A stretch of DNA of 56,676 bases from assembly GCA_019746135.1 (NCBI GenBank), contig JAIESI010000165.1, positions 1 through 56,676 of the forward strand, given 5' to 3'. The first letter of the stretch is position 1; the number at the start of each line of letters is the position of its first letter. A program made the position numbers and the translations under genes. The notes under the pieces were generated by a model. The model was not told the origin of the DNA, ran no database searches, and was given only the letters and a program-made list of their open reading frames with translations. Source of the stretch: Xanthobacteraceae bacterium (GTDB taxonomy: Bacteria > Pseudomonadota > Alphaproteobacteria > Rhizobiales > Xanthobacteraceae). This document shows, in pieces, positions 18,468 through 28,087 of the stretch.

Positions 18468-20099
18468 TCACGCGGCCGCCGTCGGCAGCCGGTAATCCTT
18501 GAACTGCTCGCGCAGCGTGGTCTTCTGGATCTTCCCCGTCGCCGTGTGCGGAATCTCGTCGACGAACGCCACGTCGTCCGGCATCCACCACTTGGCGATC
18601 TTGCCTTGCATGAAATTCAGGATTTCGTCCTTGCTGGCCTTCTGGTCCTTCTTCAGCACGATCACGAGAAGCGGCCGCTCGTCCCATTTCGGATGCCGCA
18701 CGCCGATCACGGCCGCTTCGGCCACCTTGGGATGGCCGACCGCGAGGTTTTCCAGATCGATCGAGGAAATCCATTCGCCGCCGGACTTGATCACGTCCTT
18801 CGACCGGTCGGTGATCTGCATGTAGCCGTAGCGGTCCATGGTGGCGACGTCGCCGGTGTCGAAGAAGCCTTCCTCGTCGAGGATCTCCGTGTCGTCCTTG
18901 TAGTAGCGCCGCGCCACGGCGGGCCCGCGCACCTTGAGCCGACCGAAGGTCTTGCCGTCCCAGGGAAGCTTCCGGCCGCTGTCGTCGGTGATCTTCATCT
19001 CGACGCCGAACGGCGGATGGCCCTGCTTCTGCTGCAGGTCGAGCTTGGCTTCGCCTTCAAGGTCGGCGTAGTCCGGCTTGATGGTGCAGAGCGAGCCGAG
19101 CGGGCTCATCTCGGTCATGCCCCAGGCGTGGATCACCTCGACGCCGTATCTGTCCTGGAACGCCTGCGTCATCGCCCGCGGCGAGGCCGAGCCGCCGATG
19201 ACGATGCGCTTGAGATAGGGGAGCTTCTGCCCGGTCTTCTCCAGCTCCTGCAGCAGCATCAGCCAGACGGTCGGCACGCCCGCGGTGAATGTCACCTTGT
19301 ATTTGTCGAGCAGCTCATACACCGACGATCCGTCGAGCTTCGGCCCCGGCAGCACCAGCGCCGCGCCGGTCAGCGGCGTGGAGAAGGTGAGCGACCAGCA
19401 GTTGGCGTGAAACAGCGGCACGACCGGCAGCACCACGTCGCGCGCGCAGATGCCCTTCGCGTCCGGCAGCGACGCCATGAAGGCGTGCAGCACGTTGGAG
19501 CGGTGCGAATAGAGCACGCCCTTGGGGTTGCCGGTGGTGCCCGAGGTGTAGCACATGCCGCAGGCGGTGTTCTCGTCGAAGCTCTTCCAGGCGAAGTCGC
19601 CGTCGGCTTCGCCGATCCAGTCCTCGTAGGCCACCGCGTTCTTCAGCGTGGTCATCGGCATATGGGCTGCATCGGTCAGCACCACGTAGCGCTCGATCGT
19701 CGGCAGCTTGTCGGCGAGCTTTTCCAAGAGCGGCACGAACGTCAGATCGGTCAGCATGACGCGGTCCCCCGCGTGGTTGACGATCCAGACGATCTGCTCG
19801 GGAAACAGCCGCGGATTGACGGTGTGATAGATCGCGCCGATGCCGCAGATGCCGTACCAGGCCTCGATGTGCCGCCACGTGTTCCAGGCCAGTGTCGCGA
19901 CCCGGTCGCCGAGCCCGATACCGTCGCGCTCCAGCCGCTGCGCCACTTTGAGCGCGCGGCGGCGGATCTCGGCATAGTTCGTCGTGTGAATCGGTCCCTC
20001 GACCGAGCGCGAGACGACGGGACGTTCCGCGTGCTGGATCGCGGCGTGGTCGATGATGCGATGGCACAGAAGCGGCCAATCCTGCATCAGGCCTTGCAT
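18468..20099 (-). CDS. Medium/long-chain acyl-CoA synthetase
   Basis: A 543-residue adenylate-forming enzyme that activates a fatty or aromatic acid to its CoA thioester. Motifs are [16 protein letters not shown] (near residue 185), [12 protein letters not shown] (near 325), [33 protein letters not shown] in pieces near 420-445, and the C-terminal lysine in [11 protein letters not shown]. The ATG follows a GGAGGAA Shine-Dalgarno. It resembles the FadD-like enzymes named fatty-acyl-CoA synthase in rhizobia. It is transcribed toward gntR and away from a second Bug protein; no beta-oxidation genes are adjacent. Confidence 0.9.
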   Translation of the reverse strand: MQGLMQDWPLLCHRIIDHAAIQHAERPVVSRSVEGPIHTTNYAEIRRRALKVAQRLERDGIGLGDRVATLAWNTWRHIEAWYGICGIGAIYHTVNPRLFPEQIVWIVNHAGDRVMLTDLTFVPLLEKLADKLPTIERYVVLTDAAHMPMTTLKNAVAYEDWIGEADGDFAWKSFDENTACGMCYTSGTTGNPKGVLYSHRSNVLHAFMASLPDAKGICARDVVLPVVPLFHANCWSLTFSTPLTGAALVLPGPKLDGSSVYELLDKYKVTFTAGVPTVWLMLLQELEKTGQKLPYLKRIVIGGSASPRAMTQAFQDRYGVEVIHAWGMTEMSPLGSLCTIKPDYADLEGEAKLDLQQKQGHPPFGVEMKITDDSGRKLPWDGKTFGRLKVRGPAVARRYYKDDTEILDEEGFFDTGDVATMDRYGYMQITDRSKDVIKSGGEWISSIDLENLAVGHPKVAEAAVIGVRHPKWDERPLLVIVLKKDQKASKDEILNFMQGKIAKWWMPDDVAFVDEIPHTATGKIQKTTLREQFKDYRLPTAAA

Positions 20100-20309
20100 G
20101 AAAATTCCTCCAGGTCCTTGCGTTTCTTGTCTACCCGGCCCGCGGCCGCTTGGATGCAAGCGTATCAGCCGAACGGGGGAGGCCGGAAGCTGATCGTGGT
20201 GCGGCGCAAAGCCGGGCAGCATGCGGCTCACATCCCGTCCCGATCTTTGCTAGGCTTGTCCCGAAGCCGGCCGCGAGCAGCCGGCGGGGGAACGTTGAGG
20301 AAACGCGGG

Positions 20310-21281
20310 ATGGGCAAATTCCTGGTTGCGCTGGCGCTGGCCCTGCTGTCGGGCGTTTCGTCCGCGAAGGCGCAATCCTATCCCTCCCGGCCGATCACCA
20401 TGGTCGTGGCGCTGCCGGCGGGCGGCGGGGTCGATGCGCTGGCCCGCGTCATGGCCGACCACATGCGCACCACGCTCGGCCAGCCGATCATCGTCGAGAA
20501 CATGGGCGGGGCGGGCGGCACGCTGTCGATCACGCGGATCGTGCGGTCTGCGCCGGACGGCTACACCATCGGCATGGGCACCCTCAGCCAGTATGTCGTC
20601 GCGACCGCGGTCTATAGCCTGCCGTTCGACATCCTGACCGAATTGGCCCCGGTCGCACTCCTGCCGAGCGTGCCGTACTGGCTGACCGCGCGCAAAACCC
20701 TGCCGCCGACGACGCTGCAGGAGCTCGTCGCCTACCTGAAGGCCAATCCGGACAAGCTTTCGGCCACCTCGGTCGGCACCGCGAGCGTCGGCCGCTTCTG
20801 CGGCATGTTCTTCCAGAAGGCGACGGGGACAAGCTTCCAGTTCGTGCCCTATCGCGGCGGCGCGCCGGCCTTGCAGGACATCGTGGCCGGCAACGTCGAC
20901 CTCAACTGCGATCTTGCCGCAAACTCGCTTTCGCAATTCAAGAGCGGGAACATCAAGGTCTATGCGGTGATGTCGAAGCAGCGCTGGTTTGCCGCCCCCG
21001 ACGTGCCGACCACGGACGAGGCGGGCGTGCCGGATGTTCACGTCGGCACCTGGCACGGGCTGTGGATGCCGAAGGGCACGCCGGAGGACGTGGTCGCGCG
21101 CGTCAACGCGGCGGCCCGGGCGGCGATGGACGATCCGGGCGTGAAGCAGCGCATCGCCGATCTCGGCATGAACCTCCCGCCGTCCGACATCAGGACGCCG
21201 CAGGCGTTCGGCGCGTTCCACAAGGCCGAGGTCGAGAAGTGGTATCCGATCGTCAAGGCGGCGGGCGTGAAGGCCGAGTGA
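20310..21281 (+). CDS. Second Bug-type binding protein
   Basis: A 323-residue periplasmic binding protein with a signal peptide ending near SAKAQ. Bug motifs are present: ITMVVALPAGGGVDALAR, VENMGGAGGTLS, SAPDGYTIGMG and FVPYRGGAPALQDIVAG. It differs clearly from the Bug protein at 16677-17645 and so is not a recent duplicate. The ATG is preceded by TGAGG, nine nucleotides upstream. Like the other it lacks neighbouring TctAB membrane genes. The ligand is unknown; divergence from an acyl-CoA synthetase hints at an organic acid. Confidence 0.9.
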   Translation: MGKFLVALALALLSGVSSAKAQSYPSRPITMVVALPAGGGVDALARVMADHMRTTLGQPIIVENMGGAGGTLSITRIVRSAPDGYTIGMGTLSQYVVATAVYSLPFDILTELAPVALLPSVPYWLTARKTLPPTTLQELVAYLKANPDKLSATSVGTASVGRFCGMFFQKATGTSFQFVPYRGGAPALQDIVAGNVDLNCDLAANSLSQFKSGNIKVYAVMSKQRWFAAPDVPTTDEAGVPDVHVGTWHGLWMPKGTPEDVVARVNAAARAAMDDPGVKQRIADLGMNLPPSDIRTPQAFGAFHKAEVEKWYPIVKAAGVKAE

Positions 21282-21468
21282 TCGAATAAGGCGGGTGATG
21301 CTCGCCGCGTCTTCCTGCTGAGCGGGTTGCAATGCATCAGCCGGTCAGAGCCGGCATCCCGATGCCCTGCCGGCATTATACCTAGGGACAACTCGATTTT
21401 TGCCGCCGGCCGTCCGACAATGGTCGCTCGGGACGCGGCCGTCGCGTCGGGTTCCGAACTCGCAGAAG

Positions 21469-21484
21469 CCGTTCGCACGAACGG
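21469..21484. promoter_or_regulatory. 16-bp dyad directly before napE
   Basis: CCGTTCGCACGAACGG is a perfect 7-bp dyad with a 2-bp centre, ending 11 bp before the napE ATG. The tight centre suits a protein-binding site better than an RNA hairpin. Further upstream a loose FNR-like TTGCAATGCATCAG lies at 21327-21340 and a TTATAC box near 21377. The whole 21282-21495 gap therefore looks regulatory for the nap operon, but no single factor can be named. Confidence 0.4.
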
Positions 21485-21495
21485 TGGGGTGGCGT

Positions 21496-21681
21496 ATGCC
21501 GGCTCCGTCGCGACCAGACAGCGAGTCCGTGCCGCGCAGGCGGCGCATGGAGATTTACGCCTTCCTCATCGTCACGGCGGTTCTGATGCCGGCGCTCGCG
21601 GTCGCGACCGTCGGCGCCTGGGGACTCACGGTCTGGATCTATCAGGCGATCAACGGGCCGCCCGGGCCACCGAAGAGGTGA
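21496..21681 (+). CDS. napE: Periplasmic nitrate reductase accessory protein NapE
   Basis: A 61-residue membrane protein with a short basic N terminus (SVPRRRR) and a single hydrophobic helix (AFLIVTAVLMPALAVATVGAWG) followed by VWIYQAINGPPGPPKR. The GPPGP ending is characteristic of NapE. Its exact role in the Nap system is not settled. The longer upstream extension of the frame lacks similarity, and the ATG used here has a GGTGGGG Shine-Dalgarno. It is the first gene of napEDABC, 7 bp before napD. Confidence 0.85.
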   Translation: MPAPSRPDSESVPRRRRMEIYAFLIVTAVLMPALAVATVGAWGLTVWIYQAINGPPGPPKR

Positions 21682-21688
21682 GGCAGCC

Positions 21689-22015
21689 ATGGCCGGGAAA
21701 CGACACTCCGCTGAAATGGACCGCCGCGACTTCATCCACGGGCGCTGGCCGGTCGGCGCGGAGGATCATGCGAGCGCGTCGGTCGAGATCGCAAGCATCC
21801 TGGTGCAGGCGCGGCCCGAGCGCCTCGACGATGTCGCGCAAGCGATCGAGGCGATGCCGGGCACGCAGATCTTCAGCCGCGATCCGCGCGGCAAGCTCGT
21901 GGTGGTGATCGAAGCCGCGGAAACCGGCGCAATCGGCAGCGCGCTCAACGACATTTCGCTCATGCCGCACGTGCTGACGGCGGCGCTGGTGTTTCACGGC
22001 ACCGACGAAGCTTGA
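21689..22015 (+). CDS. napD: NapD, chaperone for the NapA Tat signal
   Basis: A 108-residue cytoplasmic chaperone. The NapD core is [28 protein letters not shown] and GKLVVVIEA, a ferredoxin-like fold that binds the twin-arginine signal of NapA and holds it back until the molybdenum cofactor is inserted. The N-terminal 25 residues (including [11 protein letters not shown]) extend beyond the usual length; an internal ATG at 21716 would remove part of it. A GAGGTGAGG sequence supports 21689. It is followed after 23 bp by napA. Confidence 0.9.
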   Translation: MAGKRHSAEMDRRDFIHGRWPVGAEDHASASVEIASILVQARPERLDDVAQAIEAMPGTQIFSRDPRGKLVVVIEAAETGAIGSALNDISLMPHVLTAALVFHGTDEA

Positions 22016-22038
22016 ACAAGACAACAAGGGAGACGGCC

Positions 22039-24543
22039 ATGGGTCAGGACAATCTGGACCGCCGTAAATTCCTGAAGCTCGAAGCCGCGGCGATGGCGGC
22101 GGCCGCAGGCGGGCTGCCGATGCCGGCCGCGGCGCAGAACCTCGTCACCGACCGCGCGCTCACCGAGCTCAAGTGGGACAAGGCCCCGTGCCGGTTCTGC
22201 GGCACCGGCTGCGGCGTCATGGTGGCGACGAAAGAAGGTCGCGTGGTGGCGACGCACGGCGACCAGAAGGCCGAGGTCAACCGCGGCCTCAACTGCGTCA
22301 AGGGCTACTTCCTGTCCAAGGTGATGTACGGCCACGATCGGCTGACGCGTCCGATGCTGCGCATGCGGGGCGGCCGTTACGACAAGAACGGCGAGTTCAC
22401 CCCAGTGTCCTGGGACGAGGCTTTCGACGTCATGGCCGAGAAGTTCAAGGATGCGCTCAAGCGGCGCGGGCCGTCCGGGGTCGGCATGTTCGGCTCGGGC
22501 CAGTGGACGATCTGGGAGGGCTACGCCGCCAGCAAGCTGTTCAAGGCAGGCTTCCGCTCCAACAATCTCGATCCCAACGCGCGGCACTGCATGGCCTCGG
22601 CGGTGGCGGGCTTCATGCGCTCGTTCGGCATCGACGAGCCGATGGGCTGCTACGACGACTTCGAGGTCACGGATGCGTTCGTGCTGTGGGGCGCGAACAT
22701 GGCGGAGATGCATCCGGTCCTGTGGTCGCGGGTGACCGACCGAAGACTCAGCGCGCCGCATGTCAAGGTCGCGGTGCTGTCGACCTTCGAGCACCGCTCG
22801 TTCGATCTCGCCGATATCGCGATGGTGTTCAAGCCGCAGAGCGATCTTGCGATCCTCAATGCGATCGCAAACCACATCATCGCCACCAACCGCGTCAACA
22901 AGGATTTCGTCGGCAGGCACACCGTGTTCAAGCGCGGCCAGACCGATATCGGCTACGGGCTGCGCCCCGAGCATCCGCTGGAGCAGAAGGCCTCCGGCCG
23001 CACCAAGGCGAATGATGCGGACGACATCAGCTTCGAGGACTATGCGAAGTTCGTCGCCGAATACACGCTGGAGAAAGCGTCGCAGATGTCCGGCGTGCCG
23101 GCGGAGCAGATCCGCGCGCTGGCCGAGCTTTACGCCGACCCGAAGACCAAGGTGGTCAGCTTCTGGACCATGGGCTTCAACCAGCACACCCGCGGGGTGT
23201 GGTGCAATAATCTCGTCTACAACATCCATCTGCTCACCGGAAAGATCGCCGAGCCGGGCAACAGCCCGTTCTCGCTTACCGGCCAACCGTCGGCCTGCGG
23301 CACCGCGCGCGAGGTCGGCACGTTCTCGCACCGGCTTCCCGCCGACATGGTGGTCACCAACAAGGGCCACCGCGACAAGACCGAGCGGATCTGGAAGCTG
23401 CCGGAGGGCACCATCAATCCGCAGCCCGGCTATCACGCCGTGCTGCAGAACCGGATGCTGCGCGACGGGCTCCTCAACGCCTACTGGGTGCAGGTCAACA
23501 ACAACCTGCAGGCCGCGGCCAACGCCAACGAAGAGGCCTGGATCGGATATCGCAATCCCGAGAACTTCATCGTTGTCTCCGAGGCCTATCCGACCGTCAC
23601 CGCGCAGGCGGCCGACCTGGTTCTGCCGACGGCGATGTGGGTGGAGAAGGAGGGGGCCTACGGCAATGCCGAGCGCCGCACGCACTTCTGGCACCAGCTC
23701 GTCGATGCACCGGGCGAGTCACGCTCGGACCTCTGGCAGCTCATGGAGTTTGCCAGGCGCTTCAAGGTCGAGGAGGTGTGGCCGGCCGAACTGATTGCGA
23801 AAAAGCCCGAGGTCCGCGGCAAGACGCTGTTCGACGTGCTGTTCAAGAACGGCGAGGTGGACAAGTTCCCGGTCTCCGACGTCGCGCCGGGCTACGAGAA
23901 CAGCGAGGCCAAGGCGTTCGGCTTCTACGTGCAGAAGGGCCTGTTCGAGGAATACGCCTCATTCGGCCGCGGCCATGGCCACGATCTTGCGCCGTTCGAC
24001 GCCTATCACGAGGTGCGCGGCCTGCGCTGGCCGGTGGTGGACGGCAAGGAGACCCGCTGGCGCTTCCGTGAAGGTCTCGACCCCTACGTCAAGCCCGGCA
24101 AGGGCGTCGATTTCTACGGCTTCCCCGACGGCAAGGCGCGGATCTTCGCGCTGCCCTACGAGCCGCCGGCCGAAAGTCCCGACAACACCTATCCCTACTG
24201 GCTTGTCACCGGACGCGTGCTGGAGCACTGGCACTCCGGCTCGATGACGCGCCGGGTGCCGGAGCTGTACCGGGCGTTTCCCGACGCGCTTTGCTACATG
24301 CATCCGGACGACGCGGTGGCGCTCAACATGCGCCGCGGCGACGAGGTGAAGGTCGAGTCGCGTCGCGGCTTCATCCGCACGCGGCTCGAGACGCGCGGAC
24401 GCAACAAGATGCCGCGCGGCGTGGTGTTCGTGCCGTGGTTCGACGAAGGCCAACTCATCAACAAGGTGACGCTCGACGCCACCGATCCGATTTCGCTCCA
24501 GACCGACTTCAAGAAATGCGCGGTGCGCATTTCGCGCGCGTGA
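22039..24543 (+). CDS. napA: Periplasmic nitrate reductase catalytic subunit NapA
   Basis: An 834-residue molybdenum enzyme that reduces nitrate to nitrite in the periplasm. The Tat signal is DRRKFLKL followed by an alanine-rich stretch. The [4Fe-4S] cysteines are C51, C54, C58 and C86 (CRFCGTGC ... NCVKGY). The molybdenum-ligating cysteine is C184 in ARHCMASAV. The molybdopterin-binding regions continue through [22 protein letters not shown] and the C-terminal [17 protein letters not shown]. Length matches alphaproteobacterial NapA. ATG at 22039 has an AAGGGAGA Shine-Dalgarno. Electrons come from NapC through NapB, encoded next. Confidence 0.98.
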   Translation: MGQDNLDRRKFLKLEAAAMAAAAGGLPMPAAAQNLVTDRALTELKWDKAPCRFCGTGCGVMVATKEGRVVATHGDQKAEVNRGLNCVKGYFLSKVMYGHDRLTRPMLRMRGGRYDKNGEFTPVSWDEAFDVMAEKFKDALKRRGPSGVGMFGSGQWTIWEGYAASKLFKAGFRSNNLDPNARHCMASAVAGFMRSFGIDEPMGCYDDFEVTDAFVLWGANMAEMHPVLWSRVTDRRLSAPHVKVAVLSTFEHRSFDLADIAMVFKPQSDLAILNAIANHIIATNRVNKDFVGRHTVFKRGQTDIGYGLRPEHPLEQKASGRTKANDADDISFEDYAKFVAEYTLEKASQMSGVPAEQIRALAELYADPKTKVVSFWTMGFNQHTRGVWCNNLVYNIHLLTGKIAEPGNSPFSLTGQPSACGTAREVGTFSHRLPADMVVTNKGHRDKTERIWKLPEGTINPQPGYHAVLQNRMLRDGLLNAYWVQVNNNLQAAANANEEAWIGYRNPENFIVVSEAYPTVTAQAADLVLPTAMWVEKEGAYGNAERRTHFWHQLVDAPGESRSDLWQLMEFARRFKVEEVWPAELIAKKPEVRGKTLFDVLFKNGEVDKFPVSDVAPGYENSEAKAFGFYVQKGLFEEYASFGRGHGHDLAPFDAYHEVRGLRWPVVDGKETRWRFREGLDPYVKPGKGVDFYGFPDGKARIFALPYEPPAESPDNTYPYWLVTGRVLEHWHSGSMTRRVPELYRAFPDALCYMHPDDAVALNMRRGDEVKVESRRGFIRTRLETRGRNKMPRGVVFVPWFDEGQLINKVTLDATDPISLQTDFKKCAVRISRA

Positions 24544-24554
24544 GGGGCGGGATC

Positions 24555-25028
24555 ATGCGACACGAATTCAGGATTCTGGCCGCGGCCCTGGTCGCCGCGT
24601 CGCTGTCGAGCCTCGCCATGGCGCAGACGTTCTCCGCCCTGCGCGGCTCGACCCCGCTCGACGAGGAGGGGCCGGCCGATCCGATGACGCCGGAGATCAA
24701 CACCTCGGAGCGGGAGGCGCGCAACTACCCGGAGCAGCCGCCGGTCATCCCGCACAGCACCGAGGGCTATGAGGTCTCGGTCCGCGGCAACAAATGCCTC
24801 TCCTGCCACGCGCGCTCGCGCACGGGCGAGTCGCAGGCCCCGATGATCAGCATCACGCATTTCGCCGACCGCGACGGCCAGTTCCTCGCCTCGATCTCGC
24901 CGCGCCGCTATTTCTGCACCCAGTGCCACGTGCCGCAGCACAACGTGAAAGCGCCGGTGGCCAACGACTTCGTCGACATCGACGCGCTGCTCACGCGCGC
25001 CGCCCCCGCGCCGGGAGCGCGGCGATGA
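24555..25028 (+). CDS. napB: NapB, dihaem cytochrome c subunit
   Basis: A 157-residue periplasmic electron-transfer subunit with a signal peptide (cleavage near AMAQ). Two CxxCH haem sites, CLSCH near residue 80 and CTQCH near 120, with the surrounding family pattern [14 protein letters not shown] and FCTQCHVPQ. It passes electrons from NapC to NapA. It is 12 bp after napA and its stop codon overlaps the start of napC (ATGA at 25025-25028), which implies coupled translation. Confidence 0.97.
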   Translation: MRHEFRILAAALVAASLSSLAMAQTFSALRGSTPLDEEGPADPMTPEINTSEREARNYPEQPPVIPHSTEGYEVSVRGNKCLSCHARSRTGESQAPMISITHFADRDGQFLASISPRRYFCTQCHVPQHNVKAPVANDFVDIDALLTRAAPAPGARR

Positions 25029-25657
25029 GCGTCACAGAAGCGCCGAAACCTGCGCTGTGGCGGCGGGTCTGGGCGTTCGCGCTCGACATCTGGGACGTGC
25101 TGCGGCGGCCGAGCTCGGTGTTCAGCCTCGGCGTGCTGGTGATGGGAGGCTTTGTTGCCGGGATCGTGTTCTGGGGCGCGTTCAACACCGCGCTGGAGTT
25201 CACCAACACCGAGCCGTTCTGCACCTCCTGTCACGAGATGCGCAGCAACGTGTTCGAGGAATTGAAGACGACCATCCACTACAACAACCGTTCGGGCGTG
25301 CGTGCGCGCTGCCCCGACTGTCATGTCCCGCATGAATGGACCCACAAGATCGCCCGCAAGATGCAGGCGTCGAAGGAAGTCTGGGGCAAGATCTTCGGCA
25401 CCATCAACACGCGCGAAAAATTCCTCGATCACCGGCTGGAGCTGGCGATCCATGAATGGGCGCGCATGAAGGCGAACGACTCGCTCGAATGCCGCAACTG
25501 CCATAGCGCGCAGTCGATGGACATCACACGGCAGAGCCCGCGCGCGGTGGACGCGCACCGGCGTTTCCTGTTCACCGGCGAGAAGACCTGCATCGACTGC
25601 CATAAGGGCATCGCGCACCGCCTCCCGGACATGCGGAACGTGCCCGGGTGGCAATGA
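25025..25657 (+). CDS. napC: NapC, tetrahaem quinol dehydrogenase
   Basis: A 210-residue NapC/NirT-type membrane cytochrome. One N-terminal membrane helix ([23 protein letters not shown]) precedes four CxxCH sites: CTSCHEM, CPDCHVP, CRNCHSA and CIDCHKG. It oxidises membrane quinol and hands electrons to NapB. It closes the napEDABC operon; napF, napG and napH are absent, the arrangement usual in alphaproteobacteria that use Nap for redox balancing or as the first step of denitrification. Confidence 0.97.
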   Translation: MSVTEAPKPALWRRVWAFALDIWDVLRRPSSVFSLGVLVMGGFVAGIVFWGAFNTALEFTNTEPFCTSCHEMRSNVFEELKTTIHYNNRSGVRARCPDCHVPHEWTHKIARKMQASKEVWGKIFGTINTREKFLDHRLELAIHEWARMKANDSLECRNCHSAQSMDITRQSPRAVDAHRRFLFTGEKTCIDCHKGIAHRLPDMRNVPGWQ

Positions 25658-25681
25658 TCTGAAACCGTTCCCCGCTCGGGC

Positions 25682-26653
25682 CTACAGCCCGAACAGCTTC
25701 TCCGCATTGCCATGCGCGATGCGCGCCCGGTCGGCCTCGCTCACCGGGATCTTGTCCAGGAACGCCCGCGCTTCGGCCATCGAGCCCCACGGATAGTCGG
25801 CCGAGAACATGATCCGCTCCACGCCGATCTCGGCGACGAGGTTCTGGAAGGTCGCGGGGAAATTGAAGCCGCCGAACGTGTAGTGGACGTTTTCGCGCAG
25901 GTAAGCGCCGGCCGGACGCTGCAGCTTCGTAAGCTCGGTCGGGAAATTCCTGTTCAGCCGCGGCAGCATGAACGGAATGCCTTCGCCGAGGTGGCCGATG
26001 ACGATCTGCAGCTTCGGATAGCGGTCGAATACGCCGCCCAGCACCATGCGGATGACGTGCACGGCGGTCTCGATGTGCCAGCCCCAGCCGGCGCTCGCGA
26101 ACATGCCGCTGACCTGCGGCGCGAACCCGCCGAAGTAGGCCTCGGCCACGGCCTTCGGCGGCACGGTCGGATGCAGGTAGATCGGCGCGTTGAGCGCCTC
26201 GGCCCGCTCCAGGATCGGCGAGAAGAACCTGTCGTCGAGATAGCGCCCGCGCGAGTGTCCGTTGACCAGCGCGCCCTTGAAACCCTGCTGGCCGACCCGC
26301 CGGTCGAGCTCCTGCGCGGCCTTGTCGGGCGAGGCGATGGGAAGCGAGGCAAAGGCCGCGAAACGTTTCGGGTTTTTCTTCGCCGCTTCCGCCATAATGT
26401 CATTGGCTTCCGCCGCGACCGGAATCTGCTCCGCGGCATCGGCCTGCTCGACGCCGGGCGCGTTCAGCGACAGCACCTGCATGTCGATACCGGCCGCGTC
26501 CATGTCGGCGATGCGCTTGTCGCCGACGTCCTGAAGCTGCTCGGCGATCCGCGTCGAGGTCGTGCGCATGCGAAGCTGGGCCATGAACTCCTTGCCCGGC
26601 CCGGTGACAAATCCCGGGGAGGTGAAATGCTCCTCGAGGGTGATGGTTCGCAT
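25682..26653 (-). CDS. Amidohydrolase / ACMSD-like decarboxylase family protein
   Basis: A 323-residue TIM-barrel protein of the amidohydrolase-2 family. Recognisable elements are EEHF (metal-binding start, usually ExH), LHPTVPP near residue 173, IVIGHLGEG near 234, and FSADYPWGS near 290 with the catalytic aspartate. The family includes aminocarboxymuconate-semialdehyde and gamma-resorcylate decarboxylases; the sequence looks nearest to the latter kind, but the substrate is uncertain. Gene is convergent with napC and diverges from the flavoprotein gene at 26838. Confidence 0.82.
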   Translation of the reverse strand: MRTITLEEHFTSPGFVTGPGKEFMAQLRMRTTSTRIAEQLQDVGDKRIADMDAAGIDMQVLSLNAPGVEQADAAEQIPVAAEANDIMAEAAKKNPKRFAAFASLPIASPDKAAQELDRRVGQQGFKGALVNGHSRGRYLDDRFFSPILERAEALNAPIYLHPTVPPKAVAEAYFGGFAPQVSGMFASAGWGWHIETAVHVIRMVLGGVFDRYPKLQIVIGHLGEGIPFMLPRLNRNFPTELTKLQRPAGAYLRENVHYTFGGFNFPATFQNLVAEIGVERIMFSADYPWGSMAEARAFLDKIPVSEADRARIAHGNAEKLFGL

Positions 26654-26837
26654 GGATGCTCCTGGGACCTTTTTCCGCGTGGCGGCGGCATGTTAGCGGG
26701 GCCGGGGAATAAGGGGAGGGGCAAATCGAAGGGCGAGCGATGCGCTTTGCGCAAATCGCGACGGCTTGCCGCCGCTCTGGCGTTGCCGAATGCGCTCCCC
26801 TAACATTCCGGCCAGTCCACTCGATGCGGGCCGGTCA

Positions 26838-28070
26838 GTGAACGTTCCAGGCGTGACCAGGGCAAGCAGCAGCACGGCGAAGAGCCGGCCGCATGACGGC
26901 GTTGCCGCCGATGACTACATCGCCCGCGCCCGCGCGCTGGCACCGGCGATCGCCGCGGCCGCGCCGCAGATCGAGGCCGGTCGCGAACTGACGCCCGAGG
27001 TCGTTGCGGCGCTGCACGAGGCCGGACTGTTTCGCATGCTGCTGCCGCGTTCGCTCGGCGGCGGCGAGCTTGCACCGGACGCTTTCGTACGCGCGGTCGA
27101 GGCTATCGCTGCGGCCGATGCCAGCACCGCCTGGTGCGTGGCGCAGACGTCAATCTGCTCGACGCTCGCCGCCTCGCTCCGGCCCGACGTGGCGCAGAAG
27201 CTGTTCGCCGATCGGTCGCTGCTCGCCTGGGGGCCCTTTTCGCCCAAGGCCAAGGCGGTGGCCTGCGCCGGCGGCTATCGCGTCAGCGGTGCCTGGGCCT
27301 TTGCCAGCGGCAGCCGCCATGCGGCGTGGCTCGCGGCGCATTGTCCGGTCATCGAGGCGGACGGCCGGCCGCGCACGAATGCCGATGGCGTGCCGGTGGA
27401 AATCACCGCGATCTTTCCCAAGGCCAGCGCCACGATCACCGACAACTGGCACGTGGTCGGGCTGAAAGGCACCGGCAGCGACAGCTATTCGGTCGGCGAT
27501 CTGTTCGTGCCCGACGCGATGACGATGAACGCCTACGGCCGCGATTCCGAGGGCAAGTACGAGCATGGGCCGCTCTACCGCTTCACGGTGTTTCAATTGT
27601 TCGCCGCAAGCTTCGGCGGCATTGCGCTGGGCATTGCCCGCAGCGCGCTTGATTCGTTCACCGAGCTCGCCAAATCGAAGGTCCCGACCGGCGGCAAGGC
27701 TCTGCTGCGCGACAATGCCGTGATCCAGTCGCAGATCGGCATGGCGGAGACGCAGCTTGCCTCGGCGCGCGTGTTCCTGATCGAAGCGTTGCGGGCGATG
27801 CATGCGGAGGCGGCGCAATCCGGCACGCCCGGTGTCGAGGCGCGCGTCATGCTGCGCATGGCCTCGTCGAATGCGACGTATCAGGCGAGGAGCGTCGTCG
27901 ACACCGCCTATCACGCGGCCGGTGCCAGCGCGATCTTCGAGAGCAACCCGTTCGAGCGAAGGTTTCGCGACATCCACACCGTGTCGCAGCAGGTGCAGGC
28001 GCACTTCTCGCTGTTCGAATCGATCGGCCAGCACTTCCTCGGCCTGCCGCTGCATCCGAAATTCATCTGA
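26838..28070 (+). CDS. Acyl-CoA-dehydrogenase-fold flavin monooxygenase
   Basis: A protein of about 410 residues with the acyl-CoA dehydrogenase fold. It shows RELTPEVVAALHEAGLFRMLLPRSLGG in the N-terminal domain, AWAFASGSRHAAWL near the middle, and GTGSDSYSVGDLFVP typical of the group-D flavin monooxygenases (DszC, HpaB-like hydroxylases) rather than true dehydrogenases. Start is uncertain: GTG 26838 is used, with ATG at 26790 as an alternative; neither has a good Shine-Dalgarno and the first 30 residues are not conserved-looking. A partner flavin reductase is not adjacent. Confidence 0.8.
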   Translation: MNVPGVTRASSSTAKSRPHDGVAADDYIARARALAPAIAAAAPQIEAGRELTPEVVAALHEAGLFRMLLPRSLGGGELAPDAFVRAVEAIAAADASTAWCVAQTSICSTLAASLRPDVAQKLFADRSLLAWGPFSPKAKAVACAGGYRVSGAWAFASGSRHAAWLAAHCPVIEADGRPRTNADGVPVEITAIFPKASATITDNWHVVGLKGTGSDSYSVGDLFVPDAMTMNAYGRDSEGKYEHGPLYRFTVFQLFAASFGGIALGIARSALDSFTELAKSKVPTGGKALLRDNAVIQSQIGMAETQLASARVFLIEALRAMHAEAAQSGTPGVEARVMLRMASSNATYQARSVVDTAYHAAGASAIFESNPFERRFRDIHTVSQQVQAHFSLFESIGQHFLGLPLHPKFI

Positions 28071-28087
28071 CCGTCCGGCGCAGTGCT

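Noticed and set aside
21327..21340. FNR/NnrR box TTGCAATGCATCAG upstream of nap
   Set aside because: It matches the TTGAT-N4-ATCAA consensus only in part and is about 155 bp from napE; mentioned as a possibility but not called as a feature.
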